Assembly: GCA_000320545.1 (NCBI GenBank)
Contig: ADNK01003187.1
Span: 15,001 to 39,761 of the forward strand
Reading direction: 5' to 3'
Origin: Bigelowiella natans CCMP2755
Taxonomy: Eukaryota > Cercozoa > Chlorarachniophyceae
DNA: 24,761 bases
Position 1 is the first letter of the stretch, and each line of letters opens with the position of its first letter. Shown here piece after piece: positions 10,089 through 18,200 of the stretch. The translations under genes were made by a program, and so were the position numbers. The notes under the pieces are model-generated. The model saw nothing but the letters and a program-made list of their open reading frames with translations. It made no database searches and had not been told where the DNA came from.

Positions 10089-11934
10089 GTGACGGGTCTG
10101 GCCCTGCTTCTCTCCCTCTTGGTGGTATGGAGTTCCTTCTCCCAACGTGGAGATAGGCTTGCTTCTCGATTCTCTGCCCGGAAAGCTGGATCTTCTCGCC
10201 ATGGATCGGTCGTAGGATTCAACGCTATTTCTTACCCTCTTACACACAGAAGGGGGGTTATTACCCCGGCTTCATCACCTTTGCAGCAACCCTCGTCTCT
10301 AAATGCTCGAGTTTCCTCAGCCTCAGCAGCGTGGGGGGGGTACCGCCCCAGCTTCCGTTTTGCACAGGTAAGAGAGTCATTAGACATTTTTGGAAATTCA
10401 TTCGAATACATCTAGCAATTTTAAAGTAACACATCATCTTCGACTTGTTATTCATCCGGCCTTTATGGTTTGCGGCGATATGCGGGAGAGGTCATACAAT
10501 AATATAGCCATTGGTCGTCGCACAGGGTTTTCGATCAGTGAATGCGTTGGCCAAGAGGAAAAAAGGAGGGGGAGGAGGCGGCGGATCTGGAGGAGGAGGG
10601 GGGGGTTACAAATCGCCCGGTAAGGTCAAAGAAGGAGACGCTTACTCTCAGGAAACCCGGGAGATAATCCTCTCGATGGTATGTTACAGAGTGTATATAT
10701 ATTACAGAGGATACAAAATATTTATAATATTGTAAGGACACACATTCACACACACACTCACACTCACACATGCATAAATACACGCAGGATCGTGTTTCCA
10801 AAACTGCTCCGAACGGGAAGAAGCTACTCTCAGACGTGTCCCTCGGCATGTAGGAGAACGCAACACAAACATATCCGCAAACTGCTGTCACCAAGCTCCT
10901 ACCCGCCAAGATCAACAACATCACCAACACCAGCAATAAAAAAAAAATTGACCATCAACAACATAGGGAGAAAGTGAGAAATGAGAAGCTAAATTCACAC
11001 GAAAGGTACTTGGGAGCCAAAATCGGGATTCTCGGCCAGAATGGGGCCGGAAAGTCCACGCTGCTGCGAATATTGGCGGGCGAAGATACAGACATCGACG
11101 GAGACGTGACTCTGAACAAGGGAATAAAGATCGGTTACCTTGAGCAGGAACCCACGCTGGAGGACGGCAAAACCGTGCAGGAGAACCTCGAGGCGGGCAT
11201 GAAAGAAATGCGTGCTCTGGTTCAGGAGTTTGAGGAAGTTTCGCTGAAGCTGGGAGATCCCGACGCAGATACCGACTCGCTCATGCAGGTGTGTCTTCAT
11301 GTCGGGTGATGGCTGATGCTTTTTATGATTTCGATATGCGTGAGGCGGAGGTGGCCGTCGTTGCCGAGGAGGCGGCCACTACAAACGCTCGCAATCCGTG
11401 CGTCTTTCAATGGTGCATTGGGAAGCATCGCTGCCGCTGCTCCGACTCACTTTTCTCACACTATTTGCCCTCCCTCCCCACCTTGCCCGCAGAGAATGGA
11501 CACGCTCCAGACTGAGATTGATAGCTGCAACGGGTGGGAGATCGACCGCATCCTGGATCAAGCCAGCGACGCTCTGCGGTACTATTAGCGCTGCTATCTT
11601 TCTAATTACCACCTCGTCAATAACAACGATGACAAGGATGATAAATGGGGCGGATATTATGTCCATGATTTGACCTCGTGCCCCCCTGTTCTCTCCCTCA
11701 CCCCGCCCCTCCCCCTTCTCCCCAGATGCCCCCCCGGCGACGCCCTGGTTGAGAACTTAAGCGGTGGGGAGCGAAGGCGGGTGGCCCTCGCGAAGTTGCT
11801 GGTGTCCAATCCTGACATTCTGCTGCTCGATGAGCCGACGAATCACCTGGATGCTGAGAGTGTTGCATGGCTAGAGACCTTCCTCAAAGAGTAGTACTGC
11901 AGCATCAACCTCCTCTCTCTCTCTCTCTCCCTCC

Positions 11935-11969
<35 letters not shown>

Positions 11970-12539
11970 CTCCCCCCCCCCCCTTGCTAAAACGCGATTG
12001 CTTTTAGGTACCGGGGAACGGTAGTAGCAGTGACGCACGACCGCTACTTCCTCGACGCCTGTGCTGGTTGGATATTGGAGCTTGACCAAGGGAAGGGCAT
12101 TCCTTTCGAGGGCAACTACAACCAATGGCTAGAGGCCAAGGCTGCACGCCTTGAGCAAGAAGGAAAGGTGTGCGTGTCTAAAGTCAAAAGGAATGACCAG
12201 AACGATGATAGACCGCACGATATAAATATATATATAATTGCGTCCAAACGCTCCCCGCCACCGTTTGCTTCTTCATCCTCCTCTTTTCTCTCCCTCCCCC
12301 CCTCTCCCCTTATTTCAGAACAAAGCCGCCCGTGAGAAGGCCCTCGCGAAGGAGCTCGAGTGGGTGAGAAAGCAGCAGAAGGGCCAACAGAAGAAGGGAA
12401 AGGCGAGGCTGCGGCGTTACGATGAGCTGTTGGCGGAGCAGGAGCAGGAGGTGTCTCGATCCAACCTCGACGGCATCACCATCCCGGCTGGGCCGCGGCT
12501 AGGCGACATCGTGCTGCAGGTGCATGATCGACGTGTGAA

Positions 12540-12573
<34 letters not shown>

Positions 12574-13474
12574 TGCGCGCACGCATTTTAGATGGTTGAT
12601 TGTGCTCGCTCCTTCCTCCCTCTTCACAGGTGGATGGGCTCGCGAAGTCATTCGAGGACCGGCTGCTCTACGAGGATATGACGTTTGCGGTGCCTCCCGG
12701 TGCAACCGTCGGCATCATCGGCGGCAATGGGGCAGGGAAGACCACTCTCTTTCGAATGATCACGGGCGATGAAAAACCAACCAAAGGTGGAGGGAAGAGG
12801 GGTAGGGGGGGGGGGGGGTGCTCTGTAGAGTAGTGATGCACTCGATGTGTCTATATCTCTTGTGGTAGTAGTAGTAGTAGTTGTAGTAGTAGTTGTAGTA
12901 GTAGTAGTAGTAGTTGTTGCTGTTGTTCGATGAACCTGCCTGCTCCTACACCCCGAACAGTCGTATGGCATCGTCTCATTTTCCCTTAATATTTTCACCC
13001 ACACACACACACACACACACGCCACACACGTGCCTTCCTTGCTGCCAGGCGAGATTACCCTCGGACAGACGGTGCAGCCCATGTATGTCGACCAGTCACG
13101 CGACGACCTGGACCCCGAAAAGTCGGTCTTCGACCAGATCGGGGGGGGGGATGAGGAGGTGGATCTCGGCGGGAGGCGGATCAACACGCGCGCATACTGC
13201 ACTTGGTACAACTTCCGCGGGGCCGACCAGTCGAAGAAGGTTGGAACGTTGTCCGGGGGCGAGAGAAACCGCCTCCAGCTTGCCCAGGCGCTGCGCTCGG
13301 GGGGGAACCTGCTGATGCTCGACGAGCCGACGAATGACCTCGACGTGGAGACGCTCAGATGCCTCGAGGTTAGTGGTGGAGGGAGGTGTGGGTAGGGCAA
13401 TGGATCGTGCCATGCTCGTTTACTTGCCCCTGCCTTGAATTTTACGACGGGCACGCACATAGTGTGTGTGATAG

Positions 13475-13545
<71 letters not shown>

Positions 13546-13861
13546 CTAAAATTTTCCGCGTCCATTTTCCTCTCGTTTTGGAGTCGACGACATGTGTGCG
13601 CACGATATACCCCAAATGCTTTTCTGTCCTCCCCCCCCCCCTCCCATAGGACGCCATCGAGGCGTTTCCGGGAAGTACGCTCGTGGTGTCGCATGACAGG
13701 TGGTTCCTTGACCGAGTTGCGACTCACATTCTCGCCTTCGAGGGCGACTCCAGCGTCAAGTTCTTTGAGGGAAGCTTCTCGGAGTATGACAAAGATCGCA
13801 AGCAGCGCCTAGGCAAATCCGCCACGCCCACGCGCGTGAAGTTCCGAAAGCTCGCGAATAT

Positions 13862-13865
<4 letters not shown>
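10089..13865 (+). CDS. ettA: EttA-type ABC-F ATPase, nucleus-encoded and probably plastid-targeted; 11 exons
   Basis: EttA-type ABC-F proteins bind the ribosomal E site and gate translation according to ATP level. Exons, all in phase: (5' end open) 10089-10367, 10526-10678, 10788-10849, 11006-11288, 11493-11578, 11726-11890, 12008-12167, 12319-12519, 12630-12786, 13049-13368, 13650-13865 (TAG). The joined frame gives 693 residues against 555 for E. coli EttA; the excess is N-terminal. Domain 1: GQNGAGKST, the arm, [22 protein letters not shown]. Then the linker [11 protein letters not shown]. Domain 2: [31 protein letters not shown]. The end, EFFEG-type [14 protein letters not shown], is EttA-like. 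Exon 1 encodes a hydrophobic segment ([14 protein letters not shown]) followed by an Arg/Ser-rich, acid-poor stretch, like a bipartite plastid leader. Exon 2 has a Gly-rich spacer. Codon 10089 is GTG behind an acceptor-like TTTAG; the start ATG must lie upstream, for example 9971 joined from a GT at 9995, which is unproven. Confidence 0.94.
11911..11984. repeat. (CT)n and poly-C tract in an ettA intron
   Basis: A long CT-rich run ending in about 10 C occupies most of the intron between exons 6 and 7, upstream of the acceptor at 12007. It doubles as a very long polypyrimidine tract. Confidence 0.92.
12537..12575. repeat. (GT)n microsatellite in an ettA intron
   Basis: A TG/GT run starts about 20 nt after the donor of exon 8 (12519). 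It is intronic, so the poly-Val/Cys frames across it are artefacts. Confidence 0.92.
12866..13020. repeat. (TAG/GTA)n and (CA)n microsatellites in an ettA intron
   Basis: A TAG-type triplet run at about 12866-12918 and a CA run at about 13001-13020 lie in the intron between exons 9 and 10. Confidence 0.92.
13478..13543. repeat. (TA)n(GA)n compound microsatellite in an ettA intron
   Basis: About 36 nt of TA repeat followed by about 30 nt of GA repeat, in the last intron. A C-run at 13630-13643 immediately precedes the acceptor of the final exon. Confidence 0.93.
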
Positions 13866-13892
<27 letters not shown>

Positions 13893-14037
13893 CCGTCGTA
13901 GAATTTGTTGGAGTAGCATGTAGTGGTGGTACGAGGCACTAGATGTTTCTGGCGACATGTAGCACGGTCTGGTGTATGTGCATTACATAATATTGTGTTT
14001 ACGGATAAGTTACATAAGGCCGCATATGAACAGCATC
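13866..14037 (+). other. ettA 3' flank with (TAG)n
   Basis: The stop codon of ettA is the first unit of a TAG triplet run that extends to about 13893. The region then continues with ordinary TpA content up to about 14037, where the TpA-poor tract begins abruptly. It probably includes the ettA 3' UTR. No clear polyadenylation signal was identified. Confidence 0.45.
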
Positions 14038-14780
14038 TAGCTAGAGCATCTTCCCTGCTAGCGCATGGGAAAAGCACAACACCACTCAGTGAGACTGCCA
14101 AAATGCACAGCGCGGGCGCGCACAGAACGCAAGAAGCACACCCACTGCTAGACCAGAAACACGCACACGACATGCTAGCTAGCATGCACTTCTAGATGCA
14201 TCACGACAGCAGCACACTGGCTCTGGAGTGCAAGCTAGCAAGGTAGCGCAGTCGCACGAATGCAGTCGATCAGCTTAGCGCTGACTGTCAATTTGCGCAA
14301 AAACGTGCATTCCTAGAAACAGGCCCACGATGCACGACTGCTGCACGAGTCTGACGGCCATGCTGGCATGCGCTAGCTCCAGTGCTCAGTGCTGGCCACG
14401 CAAATGAACACGATCGAACACACCAGCACATCGTCGCCATCGCATCGACGATGTTGCGATGCGATTTGTCCAACTAGCCGCAGCGTCCTCCATTGTCTCA
14501 ATTGTTCACCTGCAACACTTGCGTGCACGTGCATGTGCGATGCGACATGCAGCATGCACAGTCTGCTAGCAGTGCACGCATTGCACGTGTGACAAAAATC
14601 GATCAGCTTGCCAGCGCGCCTAGCAGATGCGCTAGTGCGCCATTGTTGGCATGTCCACGCCAGCACGCTGGCATGTCTAGATGTGCGTGCATGTGATTTG
14701 TTGCTGCATCACTGTGTGTGCCACACACGTGATGTCCAACATCACCGTGTGTCAATTGTGAGTGTGGGTTCCGTTCTGGT
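14038..14780. other. TpA-poor, CTAG-rich tract: left half of the retrotransposon target site
   Basis: By hand count 14041-14780 contains 17 TpA, of which 15 lie inside CTAG; the two exceptions are one GTAG and one TTAG. Random expectation at ordinary composition would be about 46 TpA and about 3 CTAG. The sequence is also rich in GCATGC, GCTAGC and CACGTG-like words, including the perfect palindrome CATGCTAGCTAGCATG at 14171-14186. No gene is recognised. It was continuous with 21290-21655 before the retrotransposon inserted. Confidence 0.88.
14776..14780. repeat. Target-site duplication, left copy (CTGGT)
   Basis: The five bases CTGGT directly precede the left LTR. The same five bases directly follow the right LTR at 21290-21294. 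Five bp is the usual duplication length for Ty3/gypsy-type integrases. Confidence 0.95.
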
Positions 14781-15202
14781 TGCAACGGCGGAAAATTCAA
14801 AGGAATTTGACCGTTGAAAGTGGTCAATCAAGTCAAGTTGATCCCGTTGAAATGCCCTGCAGTTTTGGCAGTTTTGGGTTTGGTTGGTGCTGTCAGTTGA
14901 TGAGCAAATTGAGTCATCAAATGGGAAGCAAGTGGTTTGGGAAAACCAAGTTTGTGTGCACGCAGCTGCCTCGATTGGTCAATGGCAGCGAACCCGCACC
15001 TGGCAGTCAGTTCGCTAGAAGTTTGAAAGCGGTCAGTGTGTTTGTTTGAGCGTGCACATGCGTGTGTTCTGAAGTCACCAATGTCATCAGGGTTTCATTG
15101 TTCATTGGAAAGTTTGATTGTTTTTGCTGAATGAGCGGCGACGAGCTTGCTGGTTTGGCAGAGACAGAAGCCGACACTGGGAGGATGCTCTCAGTGGTCG
15201 CA
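14781..15202 (+). repeat. 5' long terminal repeat
   Basis: A 422-bp direct repeat of 20868-21289. It begins TGCAACGG and ends GGTCGCA, so it has the canonical TG...CA ends. It differs from the right copy at only three positions, all transitions. It contains a single TpA (inside CTAG at 15015-15018). The ATG that opens the gag-pol frame lies inside it at 15131. Promoter and R region are presumably here, but no TATA box can be seen, as expected from the lack of TpA. Confidence 0.97.
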
Positions 15203-18200
15203 GATGGCAGCGGCGCAGTGGAAGGAAAGGAAAAAGTGCCAGAGGTGATGCACATTGAAACAGGAGGACCTGTTGCTGCAGGTGCTGCAGGTGACTTGAA
15301 GGAATCCAATTGGCAGGAAGTTCTGCTCAGGATGGAAATTGACAAGTTTCGAATGGTCCTGGAAGGGGTGTCCATCCAGGAGAAACTGGCGGTTGATTTC
15401 AACAAGGATGTCCGCAGCTTGCGAGACAATCGCAGTTCCCGTAGGTTCTTCATGGATCGATGTGGTGACAAAGGAGTGCCGGAGAAAACGTGGAAATGCT
15501 TCACAGAAAATCCGGAAGTAGCGGAGGACTTGACAGACGAGGAAGATGCAACGGTAGCAGAGGAAAAGAAACAAAATGAAATGCGAGAACAAGACATCGG
15601 GGACCACCGAGGAATGTCTCACAGAGCGAAAGCTGTGGAAATGTTCGGAAAGAAAATGAAGGTGAGGGGAGAACTAGACCCAGCCTTCATTTACCGTGAA
15701 AAGTTTCGGAAGAGGGTGAGAAGAATCCAGAGTCAAATCGCAGGGCACAGCGAACTCTTTGGAGCGGATGTGAGATTCGGATGCGAGTTCTTCCGAACGA
15801 TATTGTCCCAGGATGCACGGGACAGATTCGACCTGTACGTTAAAAAACAGGAGAAGGAACGGCAATGCCAAATGGATCATCGCGAGAAACTCGAACAAGG
15901 AATGCAACACCTGTGTGGCGAAGAGTCCCCGCAAGACACAAGGTTTGGGTTTAACAAGGAGTTTGATAAACTGCGAAAGGAGAAATTCAGATTTGTAGAC
16001 CAAACACATAGCAAATACAAACAAGTATGCAGTCTGTTCCCGACATACAAGATTGACAGGTACGACAGGATGAACCATTACAAAATACTATTGCAAAACC
16101 ACAGATATGGTCGATCCCTACTCCTAGCTATGGCACATTACGATACCACGGGTATGACTCCAGCCGAACTCTTCAAACAGCTGAGAATTAGAGAGGAAAT
16201 AATTCAGGAGTCACAACCGAAATACAATAGTGTGAATGCAATTGGAATGGAAGGGAATAAGAAGAAGAAGATCTGCTTCAACTTCCACAAAAAAGGAACT
16301 TGTCGATATGGAAATGAATGCAAATATAGTCATGAGAAAGGAGGGAAGTCTAACAGGCTGTGCAAATATATTAGAGAGGGAAAATGTAAATGGGGCAAGA
16401 GATGTAGATTCTCGCACGACCTAGGGGATAAAGCGGCAAATTTGTCGAAGGTCACAGTGGATGCGAGTTACCCCAAAGTAAACCCTAGCCCCCATCCCTC
16501 TTCTAATACCTTGAATAGTGACTGGAGGGAATCCGGCAAGGACGTAGTGCAAACTGTGGAAAACGATATGACAGAGTTAGCAAAAATAAATATCCCACAG
16601 GTCAACATCGCCTCTAAGCCCTACAATGCAAATGAGTCTTTACGCCAACGCAATGTGCTAAGGGTATTTGTGGAAGGCAAGAGTGGACCTGCTGAGATGA
16701 AAGCACTCCTTGACGATGGATCGCAGCCTACCACCATTAGCCTGCAAAAGATCAAATTGCTCAGTAAGCTAGGTGTAAAAATGAAAAGGACAAAGATGAG
16801 TGGCCAGGTTAGAGGTTTAAGTACTACCTGTGTCCGCATGGAGGGTGAGGTGGAATTTGAGATAAGAGTGAAGTGCAAAACCGCTCGGGGGGGATACGTA
16901 AGGCTCAGGATTTTTGCTATAGTCCTGGATGGGAATGTAAACTTTGAATTTATAATTGGCCAAGATATGAGAAACCTATACCGCATCATGTCGTACCCAG
17001 ACCCCAAACCCGAACACCGTAAAGTCACAATTGATGGCACACCTGTTTGCTCTTATCCCTGCACTTCTCACCTTCGAAATGCGAACTCACTTATACTGGA
17101 AAGCAACTTGCTGGCCTTGCCTGCAGTAGCCCAGGATGCGGGTGTTAACGAAGGTAAACGAAACAAAGCTAAAAGGCTATTAAATTCATGTCTAGTCCAT
17201 GAAACACTCGACCTGTTAGATGCAGCGGATTCCCGATTGAGAGAGTGCGACCACGTCTGCGGTACGGGGGTACCTGATGAGGAAATTAAACATAGTCTCG
17301 GCAAGATCGTATCGCTCCAATACGTCCATAGAGAATCAGAACGTACCAATGCGGAACTTGCTTCGGGAGACTGCTTGCGCATGCTGAACAGAGTGGAGAA
17401 AGAGTTCCGCGCGGGTTCCACACTCATGACGTCAAGAGAACAATTTTGTTACCTACGTCGTGTCCTGTGTCGTTGTTCGTCGCGATTTGTGGAAAATGCA
17501 CCTGAGACAGGAGAATTGCGTGTGCCGAAACACGAAGTCCACGATTGCCTTCTACCAGGAAAGAAATTTGTGCACCAAAAGGCTCACCGATTGCCCCCGG
17601 ACAGATTGAATGCGATGGAGACTGAGTTGGAAGAACTGGAAAAACATGGGTCATGTTGTGAAGTGTCGAATGAAGAAAAAGTGACAGCCACTTCACCTGC
17701 ATTTCCTGTCTGGGACAAAGGCAAGAGCACCTGTCGGGTGGTCATCAGCATGAAAAAGGTCAACGATGCTGTGGAATTGATGCACTTCGTTGTGCCGATG
17801 ACGGAAAACACCACACGGAAAGCAATGACGAAAAACTGGGTGACATCAACCGACGCTAAATCAGGCTGGCCACAGATGGGGTGCACAAAGAAAACGCAAA
17901 TGACCTTCGCATTTGCAACTCAGAAATGTGCTAGATCAAGTTTGGGCCTGCCATTCGGACACAAAAATGCTCCTCAGATGTTTGCGTGGTTGATGATCCA
18001 AATCATCAAAGGACTCAACGACACTGTGGTTCATGTGGATGATCACTGCAACATGGGGGACACGTTCATGGCAGCATTGTTGGAGTTCACCAGATTTGTG
18101 CAGAGGGCTGAGACCAAGAACTTGTGCCCATCTGCTGAAAAATCACAAGCGTTTCCAAAAGAGTTGTCCATGGTGGGAGTTGTCAGGAAAAATGGCAAAC

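Noticed and set aside
13386-13657. Frames encoding (IY)n and (SL)n repeats
   Set aside because: They are translations of TA and GA microsatellites in the last ettA intron. The same applies to the CV, TH, HH and DD repeat frames elsewhere in the window.
15200-15230. Resemblance of the sequence after the 5' LTR to the 5' part of initiator tRNA-Met
   Set aside because: The similarity is in the sense orientation, whereas a primer-binding site must be complementary to the tRNA. I keep only an unassigned candidate site.
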